IMG/VR virus record: IMGVR_UViG_3300025870_001680
Span: 1 to 39,706 of that record
From: a virus
Strand: one strand, 5' to 3'
Length of the DNA stretch: 39,706 nt
Under the pieces are notes generated by a model. It was not told the DNA's origin. It worked only from the letters and a program-made list of their open reading frames with translations, and ran no database searches. The position numbers and the translations under genes are program-made. Of the stretch, positions 14,404 to 21,873 are shown piece after piece; the first letter of the stretch is position 1; every line of letters begins with the position of its first letter.

Positions 14404-14589
14404 ATGGATATTTACAAAGAAACTAGTGTAAGAAAACAATTCAGTAGAGGATATGAATTTAACATTATAGTAGTCAACGATGGTGAACAAATTGACGAAC
14501 AAATGTTTAGTAAAAAAACACATCAAATAGAAGAGTTGTTAGATTTTATTAATTACAACGAGAATTCTGATTATGAAGTTTATTTGTAA
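14404..14589 (+). CDS. Small acidic protein of unknown function
   Basis: 61 residues. FNIIVVNDGEQIDEQMFSKK suggests a short sheet followed by a helix. It follows the gene at 13997 by 26 bases with no new promoter, so it is probably in the same transcript. No family recognised. Confidence 0.65.
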   Translation: MDIYKETSVRKQFSRGYEFNIIVVNDGEQIDEQMFSKKTHQIEELLDFINYNENSDYEVYL

Positions 14590-14623
14590 TTTTTAAAAAC
14601 AAACTAATTATGGCGGTTCTATG

Positions 14624-14653
14624 ACAAAACTACGGAATCTATTTCGTATATTG
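14624..14653 (+). promoter_or_regulatory. Bacteroidota-type promoter C (weak -33)
   Basis: TATATTG at 14647-14653 and the transcribed TTGTTGGTGAGGTTATCAAC match promoter D base for base downstream. The -33 region lacks a clear TTG, unlike the other copies. GTTGGT and ATCAAC in the leader can pair around GAGGTT. Confidence 0.6.
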
Positions 14654-14700
14654 TAATTGTTGGTGAGGTTATCAACGTTTAACTTAAAATTTACTACTAT

Positions 14701-15202
14701 GAAAAGATTTATTGCATACTACGGAGGAGAAAATAATTACTATAACGATTCGGATTTCTACACGATGTTCGTAGATACCAAAGAAAAAAAAGTTATCAAG
14801 CACATTTACGGATCAACCAGATTTGGCGGTTCAGTAGAATTTCCACATGAATATGATGATGTAAGGTCAGACCTTAAAGAAGTTGAAAAGTACGAAGAGT
14901 TGGCAACTGAATATGCAATCAACGAAGTTCCAAGAAGATTAGGAAGTTTCAACCTTGAAGAAGGTGATGTTGTTAAGGTTACTAATCCAAGAGTAAGAAA
15001 GTTCAAAGATGAAACTTTCAAAATCGAAGAAGTTAGAGCATTCAAGAAATTCGGTAGAGTTATTTCAGAAACTTTAATCGGAATCAACGATGTTGGAGAA
15101 ACGATAAAAACTTCAGCTTCGAATGTTGAAATCGTAAAACATGGCCGTTACAAAACTTTAAGAGTGGCAAGAAGAATCGTAGTAGGATTGAGTATTAACT
15201 AA
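14701..15202 (+). CDS. Phage protein of unknown function
   Basis: 167 residues from MKRFIAYYGGENN. The frame is open from 14657, but that lies at the predicted transcription start of promoter C, so the ATG at 14701 is chosen. The N-terminal half looks like a small alpha/beta domain with FVDTKEKKVIKHIYG. The second half is basic and strand-rich (EEGDVVKVTNPRVRKFKDE), possibly a KOW or SH3-like module. Confidence 0.75.
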
Positions 15203-15213
15203 AATATAAAAAT

Positions 15214-15387
15214 ATGACTATATTAAAAACATTCTTTAAACGAACAACGCAATTAGTAATTTCAGCTTTTGCTATGATATGCGTAATGCAACAATTTTTT
15301 ACTAATCTACAAGATGTAGATTTTCTTTGTGTTTATATGATAGGTTCATTATCAATTTGGACCTTGTTACTAAACTTTGAAGAATGA
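15214..15387 (+). CDS. Small two-span membrane protein
   Basis: 57 codons, ATG 15214, TGA 15385-15387. Two hydrophobic stretches, TQLVISAFAMICVM and FLCVYMIGSLSIWTLLL, are preceded by a basic N-terminus (KTFFKRT), favouring an inside start. The stop overlaps the next start as ATGA, which supports it being translated. Function unknown. Confidence 0.65.
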   Translation: MTILKTFFKRTTQLVISAFAMICVMQQFFTNLQDVDFLCVYMIGSLSIWTLLLNFEE

Positions 15388-15794
15388 AAAAAGAAATCTT
15401 ATCTTACCATTTGGTTGAAACAGCTGAATGGTATTTTTTTAATAAAGTAAGTAGTATTCGTACTTCTGACAACGTATTAAAACCAGAAGTGCCCGAAGGT
15501 TGGGGTCCTGAAGGAGAACCTTATTTAGAATCCAATCCATCGAATACTAACGAATGGGTTGTACATTGGTCAATTCCAGAAAGACATTCAGAAAAATACA
15601 TAGAAGAGCACGAAAAGTTGTTTTTCTTTAAACACCCTAGAGCCGGTAGAGAGGTATTAAAAAAAGCATTTGTTGTTGTAAAAGAAACACATTCTGACCA
15701 TTTCTTACCATTTTTTCATAATTATGTAGAGTATTTTGAATCTAACGAAAAAATGTTTGAATTCATAGAAAAGATAAAGGACACCGACATATAG
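15384..15794 (+). CDS. Protein of unknown function
   Basis: 136 residues, soluble, aromatic-rich: PEVPEGWGPEGEPYLESN, then NEWVVHWSIPERHSEKYIEEHE and HSDHFLPFFHNYVEYFE. His and Glu residues are frequent but show no known metal-site spacing. Translationally coupled to the membrane protein upstream. Its stop codon lies inside the loop of the terminator at 15781. Confidence 0.7.
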   Translation: MKKEILSYHLVETAEWYFFNKVSSIRTSDNVLKPEVPEGWGPEGEPYLESNPSNTNEWVVHWSIPERHSEKYIEEHEKLFFFKHPRAGREVLKKAFVVVKETHSDHFLPFFHNYVEYFESNEKMFEFIEKIKDTDI

Positions 15795-15804
15795 GTGTTT
15801 TTTG
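15781..15804 (+). terminator. Rho-independent terminator overlapping the 3' end of the preceding gene
   Basis: ACACC (15781-15785) pairs with GGTGT (15794-15798), followed by TTTTTTG. The stem is short but the T-run is good. Confidence 0.65.
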
Positions 15805-15809
15805 TGTTT

Positions 15810-15817
15810 GTTAAATA
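15810..15817 (+). promoter_or_regulatory. GTTAAATA late-like promoter element
   Basis: One-base variant of ATTAAATA, located after the terminator and 18 bases before the ATG at 15836. Confidence 0.4.
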
Positions 15818-15835
15818 GTGTAGATACTATTTATT

Positions 15836-16423
15836 ATGAAAGATAAAGACAAAGATTATTTAAAAGATGAAATTGCCGGTCTAATTAACGACCAAGATTC
15901 TGGTGTAGGGTTTCCAGCATTAGAAGTTGATCCAATAGAACCTTTAAACATTGCAGAAGTTGACAATAAAACAAGAATGAAAGCACAAAAAATTGTTCTT
16001 TCTTGCATGAAACTTTATTTCGATGCGAAAATTCTATCTCAAAATGAATTTATGCAAGCCAAAGCGGCAGTAACTACCTCTAATATTAAAACTCTTTTTA
16101 GACAAATAAAAATTGCAGAACATATGGTCGATAAGATTGTCAACGGAATTGATGCTGGAGATATGAATCCAAGATTGTTTGAAGTTGCTGGTCAATTACA
16201 AGGAAATATTATTGATATGTTAAAGAATGTTCAACTGCACGTTATTTCGATGCAAGAAGAATTTAGACGTATGCAAGGAGAATTGCCACAGGCACAACTA
16301 TTAGACAAAGCAATTGATATTTCAGGTGATAAAGAAACTAAAGTTTATACAAATGCAAAATCGTTATTGAAGGATTTAGATGATGAGGATGATGAAAATA
16401 TAGAAGACCCAGACAACGATTAA
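15836..16423 (+). CDS. Terminase small subunit candidate (gp16-like)
   Basis: 195 residues. An acidic N-terminus leads to a central helical region, and residues about 95-150 (NPRLFEVAGQLQGNIIDMLKN, then a helix with FRRMQGE) have the pattern of T4 gp16: a P-R-x-x-E-V start to a long helix pair. The C-terminus is highly acidic (DDEDDENIEDPDND). Length is close to gp16 (about 165 in T4). It recognises DNA and stimulates the packaging motor in T4. The large subunit lies about 6 kb away on the other strand, which is unusual. Assignment is by pattern only. Confidence 0.5.
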   Translation: MKDKDKDYLKDEIAGLINDQDSGVGFPALEVDPIEPLNIAEVDNKTRMKAQKIVLSCMKLYFDAKILSQNEFMQAKAAVTTSNIKTLFRQIKIAEHMVDKIVNGIDAGDMNPRLFEVAGQLQGNIIDMLKNVQLHVISMQEEFRRMQGELPQAQLLDKAIDISGDKETKVYTNAKSLLKDLDDEDDENIEDPDND

Positions 16424-16426
16424 ATA
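16419..16426 (+). promoter_or_regulatory. ATTAAATA late-like promoter element
   Basis: Overlaps the stop of the small terminase candidate and is 21 bases before the ATG at 16448, the first gene of the second leader cluster. Confidence 0.4.
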
Positions 16427-16447
16427 TATTATAAAAATAAATAAATT

Positions 16448-16810
16448 ATGAAATCATTAAACGAATTTTTAAACGAAAGTAACCCATTTATCTTAAATGA
16501 AAATGCAGCATTAGGTGAAATACTTGCTCAATGGGAAACTGCAATGAAATCAAAATCTATTCAAAAGCAAAGTAAAGAACAATTGAAAAGTGTATCTGAT
16601 GAACAAAAAGAAACATTGTTAGTTATGGCAAATGAAATCTTTCCAGAAGAAAAAGAGAATATTGAAGATACATTAAATGATTTAAAATCTGGAGAAGTAG
16701 AGCCTGAATTGTTAGGATTTAAAGATGAAAAATCGGCATTGGCAGGATTTAAACATACACTTAAAGTTATTGATTTTGCAATTGACTTTATAAAAAAACA
16801 TGTTAAGTAA
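16448..16810 (+). CDS. Leader-bearing helical protein
   Basis: 120 residues. MKSLNEFLNE is the canonical leader with L-N-E at 8-10; a second site, FILNENA, follows ten residues later. The rest is helical and acidic, with a hydrophobic C-terminal helix (VIDFAIDFIKKHVK). No family recognised. It opens a seven-gene forward run of leader proteins interrupted only by the membrane protein at 19125. Confidence 0.75.
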   Translation: MKSLNEFLNESNPFILNENAALGEILAQWETAMKSKSIQKQSKEQLKSVSDEQKETLLVMANEIFPEEKENIEDTLNDLKSGEVEPELLGFKDEKSALAGFKHTLKVIDFAIDFIKKHVK

Positions 16811-16812
16811 TT

Positions 16813-17358
16813 ATGAAATCTTTAAACGAAATTCAAGAAGAAATACACATTGACAATCAACTAAACGAAATGGACTTACCAGGATTTTGGGATTCTTTTG
16901 TAATTGGGTCTGGGTTTGAAGCTGGTAGAACTATTATTGGGGTTGCAGCGTCACTTTTAGCATTAGGTGGTGTTTGGGCAATGACTAAAGGTAGAGATAT
17001 GATTATCGGTAAAGTTAAAGAATTGATTCAAGATTCTAAAAACAAGAAAGGTGCAAAAGAAGCAATTGATTATATCGCAAATCAACCAATGTTAAAAGAC
17101 ATCACTAAAATTTCAAGTGAAATTTACGATGCTCAAAATGCAAAATTTGATAACAGGAAAAAAGATGCAGAAGAAAAAATCAAAGCACTTAAAAAAGAAG
17201 TTAAAGACTTGACTAAGAAAAGACAAGAGGTTGCAAAACAAATTGCAAAAGACGTTGCAAGTAAAAAATTGTCAAGCGAAGCAATCGAATATTTAGGAAC
17301 TAAAGTGAACTATTTAGGAACTTCATACTTCTGGAACTTAGTTAGGGATGCAAAATAA
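16813..17358 (+). CDS. Leader-bearing protein with a hydrophobic segment and coiled coil
   Basis: 181 residues. It begins MKSLNEIQEE and has QLNEMD at 16-21, so the likely cleavage site is shifted. A hydrophobic stretch at about 38-56 (TIIGVAASLLALGGVWAM) could span or insert in a membrane. A Lys/Glu-rich coiled coil follows. An internal head protein able to enter a membrane would fit a role in DNA ejection, but that is speculation. Confidence 0.75.
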   Translation: MKSLNEIQEEIHIDNQLNEMDLPGFWDSFVIGSGFEAGRTIIGVAASLLALGGVWAMTKGRDMIIGKVKELIQDSKNKKGAKEAIDYIANQPMLKDITKISSEIYDAQNAKFDNRKKDAEEKIKALKKEVKDLTKKRQEVAKQIAKDVASKKLSSEAIEYLGTKVNYLGTSYFWNLVRDAK

Positions 17359-17367
17359 AGTATAATT

Positions 17368-17757
17368 ATGAAATCTTTAAATGAATTTTTATATGAATCT
17401 GATGAAAATGAAGAGGATGAAAACGAAATCGAAATTACAGTCGATTTAGATATTCCTGATGAAGATGATATTGATGATGAAGATATCGAAGAGGATTTAA
17501 ACGAAAGACGAATTAAACAAACTAAAAAAATGAAAAATAGTGCAAAAGTTGTACGAGAAACAACTGAAGAACTATTTGGAAAAGACGGAACGGCTAGACC
17601 ACTTGCGGACAAAGTTTTCAAAATCTTTAAAAGGGAAATGAGAAAAAAATCTAAAGAATTAGGCGTACCTTTAGGTCAAGTAAGGTCTTGGAAAATAACA
17701 TTAAGAGATTACGACAATCCACAAACAGGAACAACAATAGCAGGAAAAAGAAATTAA
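17368..17757 (+). CDS. Leader-bearing protein, acidic N-terminus and basic C-terminus
   Basis: 129 residues. MKSLNEFLYE has L-Y-E at 8-10, and a second site DLNERR lies near residue 45. Between them is an extremely acidic run of Asp and Glu. If cleaved at both, the acidic peptide would be freed and a basic mature protein (KKMKNSAKVV through KSKELGVPLGQVRSWKIT) remains, recalling T4 internal peptides derived from a head precursor. No family recognised for the body. Confidence 0.75.
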   Translation: MKSLNEFLYESDENEEDENEIEITVDLDIPDEDDIDDEDIEEDLNERRIKQTKKMKNSAKVVRETTEELFGKDGTARPLADKVFKIFKREMRKKSKELGVPLGQVRSWKITLRDYDNPQTGTTIAGKRN

Positions 17758-17761
17758 TATT

Positions 17762-19114
17762 ATGAAATCATTCAACGAATTTTTAAACGAAAAAAGTTAT
17801 AAAGATACTTTCCGTGTCAAAAAAGATGAAAAATTTCTTACGGTTGGTTGGAAAATGGGCAAAGTATCATTTACATCAAACAAACAAACATCTTATCCTT
17901 TTCAAGATGAAAAGTCTGCAGAAAAAGCTGCCAAAGAATATGGTGGCGAAGTATTTTCTTATTCAGAAATTTTCGAAGACTTGAAGACCAAAGAAATTGA
18001 TCCAAGTAAGTTTTCAAACGATGGACCAAAGAAAGATACTGAATATTTCAAGAAAGGTAAAAAAGATGGTGATTTCAATGATGATGTCATTGAAACTAAG
18101 AGGTTTAGTATTCCGGCAAAATCATTGAAACCTAGTCAAGATGCAATTTATTTAAGTAAAGCATTAGATATGGCAATCAACAATATAGTTGGTGGTGATT
18201 TGAATGCAATGGTATCCAGAGATAATTATATTTTAGATGGTCATCATAGATGGGCTGCAACTATGTTCGGAAATCCAAATGCAAAAGTACAAGGTATGCA
18301 ATCTAACTTAACAATAGGAGATTTAGTTCCTGTATTAAGAAAAGCTGGTGATGCATTAGGAAACGAAAGAGGTGTAGAACCTAAAGGTGGAGACACAAAT
18401 ATCTATAAAGCAACTATTCAAGATATTGAAGATGCTGTTTATACGGGTAAGAATATGAATAAAAAATATTACAACAAAGATGCTTCAATTGCTTGGTATG
18501 AAACTTTAGGAAAAGATTTAGTTGAAAAAAGACTGAAAGCAATTCAATCTAAGAAACTGCCAGCAGGAGCACCAGCAAGAAAGGATATGCCGAAAATTGA
18601 ACCTGAGCAAGTAGCTAAAATTGCATCCGATTTAAACGGAGGTAAAATAGATGCAATGTTTCCTTATGTAAAAGAACAAAAATCAAATAGAACTATGAAA
18701 GCGTTAAACGAATTTTTAAACGAAAAGAAATCAAATATTCAAACTGGCGATGTAGTAAAATGGAAAAAAGGATATGCCGATAGTAAAGCTGAAGCGGCAA
18801 AGGTTTATGATGTACTATCCGACCCAGATTCTTTCGGTTTCGTAAAAATTAGAGATAGAAATTCTAAAATAACGGGTACAATCGAAAGTGCTAAAATTAA
18901 TTTTCTTGAAAAAATAGAAAGTTTAGGTCAAGAGGAATTTGACAGACTTAAAGAATTAGAAAAAGAAATTGATGATATCAAAAAAGGAAAAAAAGAGGGT
19001 AAAATAATTCCTTTAGATAGAGAACGTAAAACCCTATTGAGAAAACTTAAAACAGGAACTTCTAGTTATATTCATAAACATGGACCCAACAAAGGTAATC
19101 CTATTCAAAAATAA
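17762..19114 (+). CDS. ParB-like domain protein fused in frame to a second leader protein
   Basis: 450 residues. Leader MKSFNEFLNE at 1-10. Residues about 120-170 form a ParB/sulfiredoxin-like region: SLKPSQDAIYLSKAL and then ILDGHHRWAATM with the D-G-H-H-R-W core at 159-164. At residue 312 (ATG 18695) a second complete leader MKALNEFLNE begins, followed by a 129-residue basic coiled body (TGDVVKWKKGYADSK). This is two leader genes joined without a stop. A prohead-type protease would separate them. Known ParB-fold proteins bind DNA or act as nucleases; which applies here is unknown. Confidence 0.75.
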   Translation: MKSFNEFLNEKSYKDTFRVKKDEKFLTVGWKMGKVSFTSNKQTSYPFQDEKSAEKAAKEYGGEVFSYSEIFEDLKTKEIDPSKFSNDGPKKDTEYFKKGKKDGDFNDDVIETKRFSIPAKSLKPSQDAIYLSKALDMAINNIVGGDLNAMVSRDNYILDGHHRWAATMFGNPNAKVQGMQSNLTIGDLVPVLRKAGDALGNERGVEPKGGDTNIYKATIQDIEDAVYTGKNMNKKYYNKDASIAWYETLGKDLVEKRLKAIQSKKLPAGAPARKDMPKIEPEQVAKIASDLNGGKIDAMFPYVKEQKSNRTMKALNEFLNEKKSNIQTGDVVKWKKGYADSKAEAAKVYDVLSDPDSFGFVKIRDRNSKITGTIESAKINFLEKIESLGQEEFDRLKELEKEIDDIKKGKKEGKIIPLDRERKTLLRKLKTGTSSYIHKHGPNKGNPIQK

Positions 19115-19124
19115 ATAAATAAAA

Positions 19125-19418
19125 TTGTCAAAAGATAAAGAAAACATATTTAAAAGATTTTTCAATTGGTACACAGGAGCTTTTCACAAAGATTCTAATG
19201 TAAGTAGCAAACGTATTAGTGGAATACTAATGATAAAGTGGGCTCTTCTTGCGGCAACTTATTATGTATATAAATCTTTTGATGGTTATTCAGATTCAAA
19301 TGCTGAATCTTTAATACAATTTATAATTATAACAGGGGCTGGGTTATTAGGAGCTGGAACATTAGTTGAAGGTATAGGTAAAAAGAACAAAAAAGAAAAT
19401 AAAGATGAAGAATTATAG
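19125..19418 (+). CDS. Small two-span membrane protein, holin-like
   Basis: 97 residues from a TTG start (no ATG is available early in the frame). A basic N-terminal part (NIFKRFFNWYTGAFHKDSNVS) precedes two hydrophobic segments, ISGILMIKWALLAATYYVY and LIQFIIITGAGLLGAGTLV, and a charged Lys/Glu tail. This is the layout of many phage holins and small head or neck membrane proteins. No lysin neighbour is visible, so holin is only a possibility. It overlaps the next leader gene by 14 bases. Confidence 0.7.
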   Translation: MSKDKENIFKRFFNWYTGAFHKDSNVSSKRISGILMIKWALLAATYYVYKSFDGYSDSNAESLIQFIIITGAGLLGAGTLVEGIGKKNKKENKDEEL

Positions 19419-19668
19419 AACATTTTTAACAGAAAGTATTGTATTTCAAAATAATTCTGGTTCAGAAGATGCAGACAAAATTGCAGCATATAGTGATATG
19501 AGCCCTGACCAAAGAAAAGAATTGGATGATTATTGTAAAATGAAATTCGACAATCAATTCATAAATTGTTCTTATGAAGAACAAAGTACAGCAAGAAGTA
19601 CTATTTGGGCAACTAAAGAAGACCCAGAAGAAATAAAACAACAGCAAGATAGAAACGCTAAAATGTAA
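19405..19668 (+). CDS. Leader-bearing small polar protein
   Basis: 87 residues. MKNYRTFLTE is a leader variant with L-T-E at 8-10. The body is acidic and Gln-rich (SYEEQSTARS, EEIKQQQDRN) and probably helical. The start codon lies inside the end of the membrane-protein gene. A strong terminator follows. Confidence 0.7.
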   Translation: MKNYRTFLTESIVFQNNSGSEDADKIAAYSDMSPDQRKELDDYCKMKFDNQFINCSYEEQSTARSTIWATKEDPEEIKQQQDRNAKM

Positions 19669-19679
19669 ATATTTCAAAT

Positions 19680-19714
19680 AAAAATTCTTAGGACTTGTTT
19701 TTCTAAGAATTTTT
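19680..19714 (+). terminator. Rho-independent terminator
   Basis: AAAAATTCTTAG (19680-19691) pairs perfectly with CTAAGAATTTTT (19703-19714), loop of 11 bases. Confidence 0.92.
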
Positions 19715-19733
19715 GTGTATATTTGAATTAATC

Positions 19734-19741
19734 ATTAAATA
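19734..19741 (+). promoter_or_regulatory. ATTAAATA late-like promoter element
   Basis: Follows the terminator and precedes the ATG at 19761 by 19 bases, the same spacing as at 566 and 8099. Confidence 0.45.
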
Positions 19742-19760
19742 CTAAAACGAAACAATTGAT

Positions 19761-20297
19761 ATGAAAGATTATAGAAAATTTTTTAACCAACATTCTAAGA
19801 TGTTAGAACGTTTAGAAATAAACGAAGCTGAAGAGGAAGAAGAGGAGGTTGAAACTGAAGAAACTGAAAAAGAGGTTCCCGAAGAAGAAACTGAAAAAGA
19901 AACTGAGGATGAAGATGAAGAATCTTCCAATGAAGAAAGTTTAGTAAAGATTTTCGAAGATGAATCGTTTGTTGATGCATTTAAAAATTCAACCAAACAA
20001 TATGTTTCAGAAAAATTATTAGATGATGAATATAATTCTTTTACTATAATTCCATTGATAGAAACTATTTATAAAGACGAAACCTACGCATTAAGTATAG
20101 AATTTAGCTCTTCGGTTTCTATTAATGTAAATGAAAAAGGTGATGTTGTAGATAAACAAATTTCTAACATAGAAACTATAAAGTTTAAAACGCCAATGAT
20201 GGATAATATGACATTATTAGAAGATGAATCAGCAAAAGGGGTAATTGAATTATACATTATGGAATCGTTAGATGACATCAAAAAAGTACCTAGATAA
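19761..20297 (+). CDS. Leader-like acidic protein
   Basis: 178 residues. MKDYRKFFNQ is related to the leader but lacks L-x-E at 8-10; I-N-E appears at 20-22 (RLEINEAE). Then comes an uninterrupted Glu-rich run of about 40 residues, and a folded, strand-containing C-terminal half with FTIIPLIETIYKDETYALSIE. An acidic tract next to a protease site resembles scaffold or internal-protein precursors. TAATG overlap with the next gene shows coupling. Confidence 0.7.
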   Translation: MKDYRKFFNQHSKMLERLEINEAEEEEEEVETEETEKEVPEEETEKETEDEDEESSNEESLVKIFEDESFVDAFKNSTKQYVSEKLLDDEYNSFTIIPLIETIYKDETYALSIEFSSSVSINVNEKGDVVDKQISNIETIKFKTPMMDNMTLLEDESAKGVIELYIMESLDDIKKVPR

Positions 20298-21871
20298 TGA
20301 AAGATTATAGACAATTTTTAAATGAAGACATTAATCGAACTATATTCGAAAACGAATCTGATAGTAATTTTTATTTAGATTTTATTTCTTGGTTAGGGAA
20401 AAACGGATATACATCTTCTTACGATTCAAAAAATCCTACAAAGCATTGGACAGAGGCAGAAGTATCCGGAGCTACAACTAAAATAGTAGTTACAACACTA
20501 AGAGATAAGCCAGACCGAAGTGAAGCAAAAGAGGCAATAAAAATTTTCATTCAAGAATATTTTAATACGCCAGCATCTGAGGGTATTTGGAAAGAAAAAA
20601 CATCAGGTACGATGGGAAAAATTTTCATATCTAAAAATGTATCTGGTTTAGAAAAATCAAAGGGACCACAAAATATAGATATTTACTTTAAATCAAAAGG
20701 AGGCGGGACTATTGATGTTCAAGAAGTTTTAACTGCCGCATTAGTATTGATAGGAAATACTTATAATTCACCTTTATCAATAGAACAGGCCGATGAAATT
20801 CTTTTAGAAGCACAAAAACAATTTTCGAAGGTTAAAGGACAAGTTAAAGATTCTTCTAAAATTTTAGAAGCTGCCAAAATGAATTATGCGGATTTAGCAC
20901 CAAGTATCTCATCAAGTAATAAAATACTACAAATTATTAAAGGAGGTGTATCCGAAGCTTATTGGACAGGACAAACTTGGCACAAAGATATTATATTTTT
21001 AAATCCACCAATTCCAGGTTCTGGCTTTAAAAATTACAATTCATCGGATATTATTCTTAAAGGTAAAAATGGTAAATTTTATGGATTTTCTTTAAAAAAG
21101 AAAAAGTCGATTGTGGGTATTAATCCGACTTTGATTAACAAACCAGCATCAGGTAATGATAGTTTCTTAAAAGAAGTGTTGAAACCTAGTGAACTTAAAA
21201 GTATTGAAGAATCAAGAGAAAACTTTTTTATAGATATTTTACTTGAACATACTACAAAAACTGAAAAAGAACTGAAAGGTATGTTAAAAGGTAAAAAATC
21301 AAAATTTTGGAAAGAAGTAGGTCAATTAGAAAAAGAAAATATTACCAAAAAAATTAAATCAAAAAATAATATCTTTTTCAAAGAACTTGCAAAAAAAGTT
21401 CCCGAAAATGGTCCAGAGTTTTTAAAGAATTTTTTTGAAAAATCATTTAAAACTAAACTTAAAACTGATGTTTTACTCGATGCTCTAGAATCAAATGACT
21501 TTGATTTTTATTTGAATACGGGAATAGGAACAAAAACTAAAAATCAAATAGTATTCAGTCCGGCCAAAAACCAAAAACTTGAAAATACAATAACTGTAAT
21601 ACAAGATATGATTGATTCTAAAGGTGGTAATTTAGAAGTGGTTTTGTCTGAATCGAAAACCCAAGCATATGACATTTCAGAAGGAGAAGTGGGTGCTGGA
21701 AAAATATTTTTCGATATTAACTTTAATAAAGAAGGAGAATCCGAAAAGAATACGATAGTATCATTAGAAGTTAGATACAAAGGTAGTTATACACCAAACC
21801 CACAATTTCAGGCATACACGACAAACACATTTGATGAATTGTTTAGTAGGTTTGGTGACGATTTAGGTTAA
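20297..21871 (+). CDS. Large leader-bearing protein, possible PD-(D/E)XK-like domain
   Basis: 524 residues. MKDYRQFLNE is a clear leader. Residues about 245-275 read SSDIILKGKNGKFYGFSLKKKKS: an Asp on one strand and, about 17 residues later, S-L-K, close to the D-x(n)-(E/Q/S)-x-K core of restriction-type nucleases in which the Glu is replaced. A long Lys-rich helical region follows, then a strand-rich end. A packaged nuclease would be injected into the host. The nuclease reading is tentative. It ends two bases from the convergent large terminase gene, with no terminator between. Confidence 0.6.
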   Translation: MKDYRQFLNEDINRTIFENESDSNFYLDFISWLGKNGYTSSYDSKNPTKHWTEAEVSGATTKIVVTTLRDKPDRSEAKEAIKIFIQEYFNTPASEGIWKEKTSGTMGKIFISKNVSGLEKSKGPQNIDIYFKSKGGGTIDVQEVLTAALVLIGNTYNSPLSIEQADEILLEAQKQFSKVKGQVKDSSKILEAAKMNYADLAPSISSSNKILQIIKGGVSEAYWTGQTWHKDIIFLNPPIPGSGFKNYNSSDIILKGKNGKFYGFSLKKKKSIVGINPTLINKPASGNDSFLKEVLKPSELKSIEESRENFFIDILLEHTTKTEKELKGMLKGKKSKFWKEVGQLEKENITKKIKSKNNIFFKELAKKVPENGPEFLKNFFEKSFKTKLKTDVLLDALESNDFDFYLNTGIGTKTKNQIVFSPAKNQKLENTITVIQDMIDSKGGNLEVVLSESKTQAYDISEGEVGAGKIFFDINFNKEGESEKNTIVSLEVRYKGSYTPNPQFQAYTTNTFDELFSRFGDDLG

Positions 21872-21873
21872 AA

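Noticed and set aside
19769-19996. Ser-rich reverse-strand frame
   Set aside because: It is the mirror of the Glu-rich coding tract of the gene at 19761.
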